A DNA stretch of 54,192 nt, taken from Acidisphaera sp. S103 (GTDB lineage Bacteria; Pseudomonadota; Alphaproteobacteria; Acetobacterales; Acetobacteraceae). The stretch lies in NCBI RefSeq assembly GCF_009765975.1, contig NZ_LMUJ01000026.1:57150-111341 (forward strand), written 5' to 3'. Shown here piece by piece: positions 24,142 through 31,906 of this stretch (position 1 is the first letter of the stretch; the number at the start of each line of letters is the position of its first letter). The translations under genes were made by a program, and so were the position numbers. The notes below the pieces were generated by a model, which was not told the origin of the DNA, ran no database searches, and saw only the letters and a list, made by a program, of their open reading frames with translations.

Positions 24142-25092
24142 CTACCCCAAACCCTCCAAAAACCCACCCAACGCCCCAATAAACCCCTTCGTATTCTGCC
24201 CATGCACATTGTGCCCGGCATCCGGCACCGTAACCAACCGCCCCCGCGGCATCGCCGCCGCAAACCGCTCCGCCGCCTCCGCCTCCAGGATGTTCGAGTT
24301 CGCACCTCGCACCAGCAGCACCGGCAGATTGAATCCCCCTGCCTCCTCCAGCGTAATATTCTCCAACGGTCCCGACCCACGCGGAATATTCAGCCGCCGA
24401 GGATTGGAATCGCACTTGCTGACATACTTCCCATCCGCCCGTTCCAGCATGTTGTATTTCACCGTCCGCTCGATGTGCTCACGACTGCGGTACGGATCGT
24501 ATTTACGCACGTTGCTGACGAAGTGCTCCAGATCGTCGAATTCCTGGTTCGCCTGCACGAACCCGCCGATCGCCGCACGTCCCCGATCAGACAATTCCGG
24601 CCCGACATCGACAATCACCGCCGCGCGCAGCAACGCCTGGTTCCGCCGGGTCAGCAGCATCGTGTTCCGGCCGCCCATCGAATGACCGACCACGATCGGC
24701 CGAACCAGCCCCATCGCGCCGATGAACGCCTCGGCATCCAGCGACATCTCGTGGTTCGAGTAAACAACATCCCGCGCCCACTCGCTGTCGCCATGCCCGC
24801 GCTGATCCAGCGCGAACACATGATATCGCTGCGCCAGATGCAGGCTGACCAGATCCCACGAATGCGCCGACTGATGCCCGCCATGCAGCAGCACGATCAC
24901 CGGCGCGTCCGCCTTCCCCCATTCCAGGAAATGAAACCGCAACTGCCGCAGCACGATGTTGCACGACCGGTACGGCACGTCGGGCGCATGCGGAATGCTC
25001 AGATCGCCGGCGCTGGCCAACAGGCTGCGGAACTCGTCCGTCCCCGTCATGTCCAGCGGCGTCGACCCCTGGGCAAAAGTGTTGAGATACAT
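24142..25092 (-). CDS. Alpha/beta-fold hydrolase
   Basis: 316 residues from MYLNTFAQGSTPLDMTG at 25092, preceded by GGAGAGGAC; longer in-frame starts exist but lack a ribosome site. Oxyanion region VIVLLHGGHQSAHSWD, then DQRGHGDSEWA, nucleophile elbow VVGHSMGGRNTM, and C-terminal PDAGHNVHGQNTKGF with the catalytic His. The family covers haloalkane, ester and C-C bond hydrolases, so the substrate is open. It is divergent from the M20 gene pair, with 106 bp between them. Confidence 0.88.
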   Translation of the reverse strand: MYLNTFAQGSTPLDMTGTDEFRSLLASAGDLSIPHAPDVPYRSCNIVLRQLRFHFLEWGKADAPVIVLLHGGHQSAHSWDLVSLHLAQRYHVFALDQRGHGDSEWARDVVYSNHEMSLDAEAFIGAMGLVRPIVVGHSMGGRNTMLLTRRNQALLRAAVIVDVGPELSDRGRAAIGGFVQANQEFDDLEHFVSNVRKYDPYRSREHIERTVKYNMLERADGKYVSKCDSNPRRLNIPRGSGPLENITLEEAGGFNLPVLLVRGANSNILEAEAAERFAAAMPRGRLVTVPDAGHNVHGQNTKGFIGALGGFLEGLG

Positions 25093-25198
25093 CCTGCGTC
25101 CTCTCCCGTACCGAACCGCAACAACACCCCGGCCCAAGCGACAAGGCAAGACCCGCGTGCTACAGTCGGCCGGCGACACCCTGGCCCAGGACCTCAAG

Positions 25199-26374
25199 AT
25201 GACTCAATCCCCGCTCGACCGAGCCCGCCTGTACCAGGACGAACTCGCCGCCATTCGCCAGGACATCCATGCGCACCCCGAACTAGGCCTGCAGGAACAC
25301 CGCACATCCGACCTCGTCGCCCGTAAGCTGGAGGAATGGGGCATCGAGGTCCATCGCAACGTCGGCCAAACGGGTGTCGTAGGGGTACTACGCAACGGCA
25401 ACGGGCAGGCCTCGGTCGGGCTGCGCGCCGACATGGACGCGCTGCCGATCCTGGAGGCGACCGGTCTGCCCTACGCCAGCCAGACCCCCGGCCTGATGCA
25501 CGCCTGCGGCCACGACGGCCACACCACGATGCTGCTGGGCGCGGCGAAATACCTCGCGGAGACCCGCAACTTCAACGGCACCGTCAACTTCATCTTCCAG
25601 CCGGCGGAGGAAGGCCTCGGCGGCGCCCTGGAAATGCTGAAGGATGGCCTGTTCGCCCGCTTTCCCTGCGATGCGGTGTTCGGCCTTCATAACTACCCCG
25701 GCCTACCAATCGGCCGGTTCGCTACCAGCCCAGGTGCCCGCTTCGCCGGCGGTGCGTTCTTCGACATCACCATCACTGGCAAGGGTTCCCACGGCGCCCG
25801 CCCGCAGGAGGGCATCGATCCGGTCATCGTTGCCTGCCACCTGGGCACCGCATTGCAATCCATCGTGTCGCGCAACATCTCCGCGCAGGACACCGCCGTG
25901 CTCAGCATCACCCGCATCCAGTCCGGCGACGCCTACAATGTCATCCCGCAACACGCTGTCCTCGCCGGCACCGTCCGTACCATGAAGTCCGAGGTGATGG
26001 CGACCATCGAGCAGAACATGAAGCGCCTCGCAGCCAGCATCGCCACCGGCTTCGGCGCCGAGGCCATCGTCGATTTCCGCATCCTGTTCGCGCCCACGGT
26101 GAACGACGAACAGCAGGCGCTCGCCTACGCCGACGCCGCGGCCAGTGTGGCCGGCGAGGAAAACCTGCGCCGGGACGCACCGCCCGCCATGGCTTCGGAG
26201 GATTTCGGCTTCATGATGCAAGCCGTGCCCGGCGCCCATGTCCTGCTGGGTAACGGCGGCAGCGCCGCAGTCCACAACCATCAGTACGATTTCAACGATG
26301 AAGCGATTCCGTACGGAGTCGCCCTGTACGCGGCGATCACCGAGAAGAAACTTCCCAAGCCCACGCTCGACTGA
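25199..26374 (+). CDS. M20 family amidohydrolase (hippurate hydrolase-like), copy 1
   Basis: 391 residues from MTQSPLDRARLYQDE. The M20D active site is complete: MHACGHDGHT with metal ligands Cys103 and His105, PAEEG with Glu137/Glu138, and HNYPG with the next metal-ligand His. A dimerisation lid domain follows (SHGARPQEGIDPV). Such enzymes remove N-acyl groups from amino acids or cleave hippurate, IAA-conjugates or similar amides. It is the first of two adjacent near-duplicates; even the 5' leader just before the ATG (GGCCCAGGA) is shared with copy 2. Confidence 0.93.
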   Translation: MTQSPLDRARLYQDELAAIRQDIHAHPELGLQEHRTSDLVARKLEEWGIEVHRNVGQTGVVGVLRNGNGQASVGLRADMDALPILEATGLPYASQTPGLMHACGHDGHTTMLLGAAKYLAETRNFNGTVNFIFQPAEEGLGGALEMLKDGLFARFPCDAVFGLHNYPGLPIGRFATSPGARFAGGAFFDITITGKGSHGARPQEGIDPVIVACHLGTALQSIVSRNISAQDTAVLSITRIQSGDAYNVIPQHAVLAGTVRTMKSEVMATIEQNMKRLAASIATGFGAEAIVDFRILFAPTVNDEQQALAYADAAASVAGEENLRRDAPPAMASEDFGFMMQAVPGAHVLLGNGGSAAVHNHQYDFNDEAIPYGVALYAAITEKKLPKPTLD

Positions 26375-26435
26375 CCCTGGCACGCGCCGGCCCACGTGAT
26401 ATGGTCCGGCGACACAACCGGCCCAGGAACCCAGG

Positions 26436-27611
26436 ATGACCCAGTCCGCGCTCGATCGTGCTCGTCTTTACCAGGACGAACTGTCCGCCATTCGCCGCGA
26501 TATCCACGCCCATCCGGAACTGGGGCTGGAAGAATACCGCACCGCGGACCTCGTCGCCCGCAAGCTGGAGGAATGGGGCATCGAGGTTCACCGCAACGTC
26601 GGCAAGACCGGAGTCGTCGGCGTCCTCCGCAACGGCAATGGCCAAGCCTCGGTCGGCCTGCGTGCCGACATGGACGCCCTGCCGATCCTGGAGGCAACCG
26701 GCCTGCCGCACGCCAGCCAGAACCCTGGCCGCATGCACGCCTGCGGCCACGACGGCCACACCACCATGCTGCTGGGTGCCGCCAAATACCTGGCGGAAAC
26801 CCGCAACTTCAACGGCACCGTCAACTTCATCTTCCAGCCGGCCGAGGAAGGCGTCGGCGGCGCCCTGGAAATGCTGAAGGACGGGTTGTTCGAGCGCTTC
26901 CCATGCAACGCCGTCTACGGCATGCACAACCGCCCCGGCCTCCCCGTCGGCAAATTCATCACCGGCCCCTCGGCCAGAGCCGCCGGCGGCGCCTTCTTCG
27001 ACATCACCATCACCGGCAAAGGCGCCCACGGCGCGCATCCGCAGCAGAGCATCGACCCCGTCCTGGTCGCCTGCCACCTCGGCACCGCCCTGCAGTCGAT
27101 CATCTCGAGAAACATCTCCGCCATGGACACCGCGGTGCTCAGCATCACCCGCATCCAGTCCGGTGACGCCTACAACGTGATCCCGCAATCCGCCGTTATG
27201 GCCGGCACCGTCCGCACCATGAAGTCCGAGGTGATGGCGACCATCGAACAGAACATGAAGCGCCTCGCCACCAGCGTCGCCGCCGGCTTCGGCGCCGAGG
27301 CCACGGTCGACTTCCGCGTCATCTTCGCCCCCATGGTCAACAACACCGAAGAGGCCATCGCCTACGGCGACGCCGCGGCCGAACTGGTGGGTGAGGACAA
27401 CGTCCGCCGCGACGCCCCACCCGGCATGGGATCGGAGGATTTCAGCTTCATGATGGAACGCGTCCCAGGCGCCCATATCAACCTGGGTAGCGGCGACACC
27501 GCCGCGCTGCACAACCATCTCTACGACTTCAACGACGAGACGATCCCCTACGGCGTCGCCCTCTACGCGGCGATCACCGAGAAGAAACTGCCCAAGGGTT
27601 CGGTGGACTGA
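26436..27611 (+). CDS. M20 family amidohydrolase (hippurate hydrolase-like), copy 2
   Basis: Also 391 residues; only seven of the first 91 differ from copy 1, so this is a tandem duplication. Metal and catalytic residues are all retained (MHACGHDGHT, PAEEG, HNRPG). Differences gather after the HN motif (HNRPGLPVGKFITGP against HNYPGLPIGRFATSP) and in the lid, which suggests diverged substrate range. The stop overlaps the start of the 2Fe-2S protein gene (TGATG), so an oxidative step may be linked to the amidohydrolase. Confidence 0.93.
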   Translation: MTQSALDRARLYQDELSAIRRDIHAHPELGLEEYRTADLVARKLEEWGIEVHRNVGKTGVVGVLRNGNGQASVGLRADMDALPILEATGLPHASQNPGRMHACGHDGHTTMLLGAAKYLAETRNFNGTVNFIFQPAEEGVGGALEMLKDGLFERFPCNAVYGMHNRPGLPVGKFITGPSARAAGGAFFDITITGKGAHGAHPQQSIDPVLVACHLGTALQSIISRNISAMDTAVLSITRIQSGDAYNVIPQSAVMAGTVRTMKSEVMATIEQNMKRLATSVAAGFGAEATVDFRVIFAPMVNNTEEAIAYGDAAAELVGEDNVRRDAPPGMGSEDFSFMMERVPGAHINLGSGDTAALHNHLYDFNDETIPYGVALYAAITEKKLPKGSVD

Positions 27612-27898
27612 TGCTGGTTCGCCCCGGCGCCACCGACCTGACGATCTGGTTCGACGGCGCCGCCATCCCTGCCCGAACCGGCGACAGCATCGCTGTGGCG
27701 CTGCTGGCCGCCGGGATCACCACGACCCGCACCACGCCGGTATCCAACGCACCGCGCGGCCCATACTGCATGATGGGCGCCTGTTTCGAATGCCTCGCCG
27801 TGGTGGATGGCCGACCCAACACGCAGACCTGCATGATGCCGGTGCGCGACGGCATGCGGATCGAGCGGCAGGATGGCGCCAGGACACTCTCAGCCTAA
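27611..27898 (+). CDS. Stand-alone 2Fe-2S protein, HcnA/SoxA-N-like
   Basis: 95 residues. The cluster motif is CMMGACFECLAVV with a last Cys in TQTCMMPV, giving the C-x4-C-x2-C...C plant-ferredoxin-like spacing seen in HcnA and in the N-terminal domain of sarcosine/opine oxidase alpha subunits. In those enzymes this small protein pairs with FAD-containing HcnB/HcnC-type amine oxidases, which are not encoded nearby. The start overlaps the M20 stop, and the end overlaps the convergent sigma factor gene by 9 bp. The partner flavoprotein is either elsewhere or lost. Confidence 0.82.
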   Translation: MLVRPGATDLTIWFDGAAIPARTGDSIAVALLAAGITTTRTTPVSNAPRGPYCMMGACFECLAVVDGRPNTQTCMMPVRDGMRIERQDGARTLSA

Positions 27899-29116
27899 CG
27901 CCGACAGCCGGCCCTGCAGAAAACGGCGGACCGCCGGATCAGCCTCCAGCCCAATTGCCCGTCGATAAGCCGCCGCCGCGCTCGCCGCCGACCCCATCCG
28001 TGCCAGCAACCCGGCGCGAGCCGCCCAATACGGTTGATAATCCGCCAACCGGGGATCGTCGGCCAACCGATCCAACTCCGCCAGCCCCGCGGCAGCCCCT
28101 TTGACCTCGGCAACGGCGACCGAACGATTGATCGTCACCACAGGCGATCCGGTCAACGTTTCCAGCGCATCATACAGCTGGACGATCGCCGCCCAATCGG
28201 TCCGGCCGGTCTGCCGCCGCACCCCATGCGCCGACTGCACCGCCGCCTCCAATTGGAACCGGCCGACAGCACCCATCCGGCTGGCCCGCAGCAACAGCGC
28301 CTCGGCCTGCCGGATCAACCCAGCGTCCCAGCGACCCACATCCTGTTCGTCCAACGGCACGTAATCCCCGTCTGGGCTACGCCGAGCGCCACGGCGGGAT
28401 TCGGCATAGAGCATCAGGGCGAGCAAACCCAGCGCCTCCGGTTCCTCCGGCAACAGCGACACCAGCAGGCGGCCGAGCCAGATCGCCTCTCCAGCGAGGT
28501 CCCGGCGCCGGGCATCCGTGCCGCCGGGGTCCGTCCAACCGGCACCGAACGCGGCATAGATCGCGTCCAGCACCGCCGCCAGCCGTTCGGGCAGATCGGC
28601 CCGCTCCGGCAGGCGGAACGGAATGGCCGCCAACTTGATCCGAGTCTTCGCCCGCACCAGCCGCTGTCCCATCGTGGCTGGCGCCGTCAGGAAAGCGGAG
28701 GCGATCGTCGCCGCATCCAGCCCCAGGACAGTTTGCAGCATCAACGGCGCCCGCACCGCCGGATCCATCGCCGGATGGGCGCAAACAAACATCAGCGCCA
28801 GCCGGTCGTCCGGCACAGCGCTCGGGATTTCGGCCGCGCCTTCCTCCGCCAGCAGTCGCAGATGTTCGGCCGCCCCCGGGCTGCTTCGCCCCCGCCGGCC
28901 CGCATCGATCAGCTTGCGGCGCGCGACGGCCAACAACCAAGCCTCCGGCCTATCCGGCACACCCTGCACCGGCCAAGTGGCAAGCGCCGCGGCGAAGGCG
29001 TCGGACAACGCGTCCTCCGCCCCCGCCACATCGCCCGTACGCGCGGCGACGAACGCGAGCAGCCTGCCATAGCTGGCCCGCGCCACCGCCGCCGCGATAT
29101 CGGCCGGATCGCTCAT
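27890..29116 (-). CDS. ECF42-type RNA polymerase sigma factor with C-terminal TPR-like extension
   Basis: 408 residues, about twice a normal ECF sigma. Sigma region 2 is near the N-terminus (LLAFVAARTGDVAGAEDALSD and PEAWLLAVARRKLID), region 4 follows (LGLDAATIASAFLT), and the second half is a DUF6596/TPR-like extension (LFSA-like LPEEPEALGLLALML, GPYQLEAAVQSAH-like FQLEAAVQSAHG, and LYDALETLTGSPVVTINRS). ECF42 sigmas have no classical anti-sigma and need this extension. They are encoded beside DGPF-motif proteins, as here, 6 bp downstream of one. Confidence 0.9.
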   Translation of the reverse strand: MSDPADIAAAVARASYGRLLAFVAARTGDVAGAEDALSDAFAAALATWPVQGVPDRPEAWLLAVARRKLIDAGRRGRSSPGAAEHLRLLAEEGAAEIPSAVPDDRLALMFVCAHPAMDPAVRAPLMLQTVLGLDAATIASAFLTAPATMGQRLVRAKTRIKLAAIPFRLPERADLPERLAAVLDAIYAAFGAGWTDPGGTDARRRDLAGEAIWLGRLLVSLLPEEPEALGLLALMLYAESRRGARRSPDGDYVPLDEQDVGRWDAGLIRQAEALLLRASRMGAVGRFQLEAAVQSAHGVRRQTGRTDWAAIVQLYDALETLTGSPVVTINRSVAVAEVKGAAAGLAELDRLADDPRLADYQPYWAARAGLLARMGSAASAAAAYRRAIGLEADPAVRRFLQGRLSALG

Positions 29117-29122
29117 CCTCTG

Positions 29123-29491
29123 TCAGCGATCGGGATCATAGTCCGACGCCGGCCAGACTGGACGCACCTCGACCACGCCATGTCCCACGGTGGGGCAGCG
29201 TTCCGCCCACGACAGGGCCGTATCCAGGTCGGGGACCTCGATCATGAAATACCCGCCCAGTTGTTCCTTGGTTTCGGCGTATGGACCATCCAGCACTTGG
29301 GTTTTGCCGCCGGGCGACCGGACCGTTGTCGCGGTCTCGGTCGGGCGTAGCCGGTTCGCGCCGACCATGACGCCGGCCTGGACCATGGCCTCGGCATAGG
29401 CGCCGTAGGCGGCGGTCATCTTTCGCGAGTCGTCCTTGGACGCGGCCGCCATATCGGCCTCGCCGACGTACAGAAGTAACAGGTATTGCAT
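29123..29491 (-). CDS. YCII/DGPF-domain protein, partner of the ECF42 sigma factor
   Basis: 122 residues from MQYLLLLYVGEAD at 29491. The DGPF-family motif is present as LDGPYAETKEQLGGYFMIE, and the fold continues with DLDTALSWAERCP, typical of YCII-related proteins linked to ECF sigma factors. It is transcribed first, then the sigma gene 6 bp later. The biochemical role is unknown in the family; it may bind a small molecule or be the regulated target. Confidence 0.9.
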   Translation of the reverse strand: MQYLLLLYVGEADMAAASKDDSRKMTAAYGAYAEAMVQAGVMVGANRLRPTETATTVRSPGGKTQVLDGPYAETKEQLGGYFMIEVPDLDTALSWAERCPTVGHGVVEVRPVWPASDYDPDR

Positions 29492-29581
29492 TATTGGTTT
29501 CCCTGGCTTGGCGGCCGCACGATGCGCCGCTGGTCCAATGACGTTCAAGCGGGGCCGATTTCGACAAAGACCGGCGCTGTT

Positions 29582-29965
29582 TCACCCAGCCGGGAGCAGC
29601 GCCACGCCGTCGAAGGACCGGATCGAACGATCGGCAGTCAGTAGAACAAGACCAAGGCGCATTGCCTGAGCCACCAGAAGCCGGTCGAAAGGATCGTTAT
29701 GGTGCCATGCCAGATTGCCTGCATCCTCGGCATCGATCGGCACGATCGGCAGCTCATGAAACCCATTGGCGCCGATCGCGGAGGATGCCGAACCATGAAA
29801 GGTCAACTTGCCCAGGCGCCGCTTGATCGCGATCTCCCACATGGACGCAGCGCTGATGAACACATCGTTGCGGGGATCTTCGATCGCGGCACGCGCGTCG
29901 GCGTTTAAGGTCGTCTCACGCCGGTCCCACCAAAGAAAAACATGGGTATCCAGCAAGAGATTCAC
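29582..29965 (-). CDS. PIN-domain toxin (VapC-like)
   Basis: 127 residues from a GTG at 29965 that overlaps the antitoxin stop (GTGA). PIN acidic residues are visible: Asp6 in LLLDTHVFLWW, Glu in ASMWEIAIKRRLG, Asp in NDPFDRLLVAQA, and Asp in LLTADRSI. The LDTHxxLW / MWEIAIK / DPFDR pattern is that of the PhdYeFM-linked PIN toxins, Mg-dependent RNases. Together with the Phd-type antitoxin at 29962 it forms a complete module. Confidence 0.9.
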   Translation of the reverse strand: MNLLLDTHVFLWWDRRETTLNADARAAIEDPRNDVFISAASMWEIAIKRRLGKLTFHGSASSAIGANGFHELPIVPIDAEDAGNLAWHHNDPFDRLLVAQAMRLGLVLLTADRSIRSFDGVALLPAG

Positions 29966-30204
29966 GTCGTGTCATCGCCGAACATCTGCTCGATACGTGG
30001 ATCGGGGGCGTCGAAGTCCGCGGCGAGGTATTCGATGCGCATGGCGTTGGCCGGCTTCCGGCGTGCACCAAGCTGTTCGATCGGCACCAATCGTGCGCGA
30101 GGGACACCATTCTTCGCGATCACGATCTCTTCGCCGGCGGCAGCCCGATCCACCAGCGCGGAGAGCCGTGTTTTCGCGTCATAGAGACTGACGAAGTGGA
30201 CCAT
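29962..30204 (-). CDS. Phd/YefM-type antitoxin
   Basis: 80 residues from MVHFVSLYDAKTRLSALVD. The N-terminal DNA-binding Phd fold shows the usual VxLYDAKTxLSxLVDRAAAGEEIVIAKNG core (seen here in that order) with the PRARLVPI strand; the C-terminal acidic tail would bind the PIN toxin. It should repress its own operon. Two direct repeats just upstream of the start are candidate operator half sites. Confidence 0.9.
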   Translation of the reverse strand: MVHFVSLYDAKTRLSALVDRAAAGEEIVIAKNGVPRARLVPIEQLGARRKPANAMRIEYLAADFDAPDPRIEQMFGDDTT

Positions 30205-30213
30205 GACGATCTC

Positions 30214-30229
30214 TTGACCAGGTTGACCA
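30214..30229 (-). promoter_or_regulatory. Direct repeats upstream of the Phd/PIN operon
   Basis: Two copies of TTGACCA on the plus strand (30214-30220 and 30223-30229; TGGTCAA on the coding strand), 9 bp apart and 10-26 bp before the antitoxin ATG. Phd/YefM antitoxins bind repeated short sites here, so this is a candidate operator; no experimental pattern can be read. Confidence 0.35.
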
Positions 30230-30432
30230 ATCATTTAAGAGTTGCACGACCGACGGTCAAGCACGCGACCTACGCCTAGCACAAACCGTTTGCATTCCCA
30301 CCCCATCCGTGCTTCAAGCCGCGCCTTCCCTGCCGGGGGCGACGGCATCGCACCCGGCTATGCCCGCATGTCCATCGTGGACATGAGACCATTTCCGGTC
30401 GAGGGCAGAGACAAGCCATAGGGGGTTCATCC

Positions 30433-30903
30433 ATGCCGCTATATGAAACCGTGCTGATCGCACGGAACGACGTCACGCAGCAGCAGGTCGAGACGATCGC
30501 CGACGAAATCGGCACCGAACTCGAAGCCGATGGCGGTGGAGTCAAGAAGCGCGAATACTGGGGCCTGCGTGGCCTGGCCTACCGGATCAAGAAAAACCGG
30601 AAGGGCCACTACATGCTGCTCGGTCTCGACGCCAAGCCGGCCTTCGTCAAGGAGATGGAGCGCAAGCTGGGCCTGAACGAAGACGTCCTGCGCTTCATGA
30701 CGGTGCGCATCGAGGAAATCGACGAAGCCCCGTCCGCCATCCTGTCCCGCAAGTCCGACGACCGCGAACGCGGCTTCCGCGGACCCAAGCCCGCCGGCCG
30801 GTTCGAAAGCGGCCGCCGCCGCGGATTCGACGACCGCGAGGAATTCCGAGCCCGCGACGGATTCGGCGGCGACGAATTCCGCCCTGGCCTGCTGGAGGAG
30901 TAG
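30433..30903 (+). CDS. rpsF: 30S ribosomal protein S6
   Basis: 156 residues. The S6 fold begins MPLYETVLIARNDVTQQQVE and continues through KREYWGLRGLAYRIKKNRKGHY and LRFMTVRIEEID. The C-terminal part after residue 100 is a long Arg/Gly/Asp/Glu-rich tail (RERGFRGPKPAGRFESGRRR) longer than in E. coli S6 but usual for alphaproteobacteria. It binds S18 in the platform of the small subunit. It is the first gene of rpsF-rpsR-rplI; the 228-bp upstream gap should hold the promoter and leader, in which I could not identify elements with confidence. Confidence 0.97.
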   Translation: MPLYETVLIARNDVTQQQVETIADEIGTELEADGGGVKKREYWGLRGLAYRIKKNRKGHYMLLGLDAKPAFVKEMERKLGLNEDVLRFMTVRIEEIDEAPSAILSRKSDDRERGFRGPKPAGRFESGRRRGFDDREEFRARDGFGGDEFRPGLLEE

Positions 30904-30909
30904 ACCCCA

Positions 30910-31182
30910 ATGTCCGATACCGAAGTCAATCCAGCCGCCCGCCGCGCCGCCGTAGGCGCCCGCCGGCCGTTCTATCGCCGCCGCAAGTCCTGCCCGTTCT
31001 CCGGCCCCAACGCGCCGAAGATCGACTACAAGGACGTGCGCCTGCTGTCCCGCTTCCTGTCGGAGCGCGGCAAGATCGTCCCCAGCCGTATCACCGCCGT
31101 GTCCGCGAAGAAGCAGCGCGAACTCGCGGTGGCCATCAAGCGCGCCCGCTTCCTGGCGCTGCTGCCCTACATCGTCGCGTAA
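30910..31182 (+). CDS. rpsR: 30S ribosomal protein S18
   Basis: 90 residues with the S18 core [33 protein letters not shown] and [20 protein letters not shown]. The GGAGGAG ribosome site overlaps the end of rpsF. It forms a heterodimer with S6 on the 30S platform. Sequence and order with rpsF and rplI leave no doubt. Confidence 0.97.
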   Translation: MSDTEVNPAARRAAVGARRPFYRRRKSCPFSGPNAPKIDYKDVRLLSRFLSERGKIVPSRITAVSAKKQRELAVAIKRARFLALLPYIVA

Positions 31183-31194
31183 GGAGCGGATTTC

Positions 31195-31761
31195 ATGGCC
31201 GCCGTAGAACTGATCCTGCTCCAGCGGGTCGAAAAGCTGGGACAGATGGGCGATGTGGTGAAGGTGAAGCCGGGTTACGCCCGCAACTTCCTCCTGCCAC
31301 AGAAGAAGGCGCTGCGCGCCAGCAAGGACAACCGCGCGAAGTTCGAGCAGCAGCGCGTGCAGCTTGAGGCGCTGAATCTCAGGCGCCGCGAGGAAGCCGA
31401 ACGCATCGCGGAACGGGTGGGCGGGCTGTCCGTCATCATCATCCGCCAGGCCGGCGAGTCCGGCAGCCTGTACGGCTCCGTCTCGGCGCGCGATATCGCC
31501 GAGGGCGCCACGACGGGCGGCTTGACGATCAACCGGTCCCAGGTCGTCCTGGAACATCCGATCAAGACACTCGGCCTGTCGCAGGTCCGCGTGTCGTTGC
31601 ATCCGGAAGTGTCGATCCCAGTCACCGTTAACGTCGCCCGCAGCCCCGAGGAAGCCGAACGCCAAGCCCGCGGCGAACGTGCGGCCGGCCCCGCGGATGA
31701 CGACGAACAGGCCCCGACCGCCGAAAACATCTTCGAAGGCGATACGCCGCAACCCGATTGA
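31195..31761 (+). CDS. rplI: 50S ribosomal protein L9
   Basis: 188 residues. N-terminal domain [19 protein letters not shown] and [19 protein letters not shown] is diagnostic, followed by the connecting helix and a C-terminal domain ([13 protein letters not shown]). An acidic tail of about 35 residues ([20 protein letters not shown]) extends past the E. coli length. An AAGGAG site precedes the ATG. The usual next gene, dnaB, is absent; a hairpin terminator and then the cyclopropane synthase gene follow. Confidence 0.97.
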   Translation: MAAVELILLQRVEKLGQMGDVVKVKPGYARNFLLPQKKALRASKDNRAKFEQQRVQLEALNLRRREEAERIAERVGGLSVIIIRQAGESGSLYGSVSARDIAEGATTGGLTINRSQVVLEHPIKTLGLSQVRVSLHPEVSIPVTVNVARSPEEAERQARGERAAGPADDDEQAPTAENIFEGDTPQPD

Positions 31762-31769
31762 TACCCGGT

Positions 31770-31798
31770 CTTCCCCTGTTCGCCAGGAACAGGGGAAG
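31770..31798 (+). terminator. Terminator hairpin after rplI
   Basis: Perfect 12-bp stem CTTCCCCTGTTC / GAACAGGGGAAG with a 5-nt loop, 9 nt after the L9 stop. No T-run follows, but the stem is strong and well placed to end the ribosomal operon. Confidence 0.7.
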
Positions 31799-31906
31799 CC
31801 GACCGGCACGGTCTGTTGAACGTCTGTGCCATGAAAATTTGACGCTTCGCGCTTACCTGATCCATGCTCCGTCCGTTTCTCGGTCGGGATAAGGGATTGG
31901 AGAACG

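Noticed and set aside
30235..30432. Ribosomal-protein leader or riboswitch upstream of rpsF
   Set aside because: The gap contains some short inverted repeats, but none matches a leader structure I can recognise.
31839..31868. Sigma70 promoter for the cyclopropane synthase gene
   Set aside because: TTGACG is present but the spacing-matched -10 (CATGCT) is a poor match, so it was not listed as a feature.
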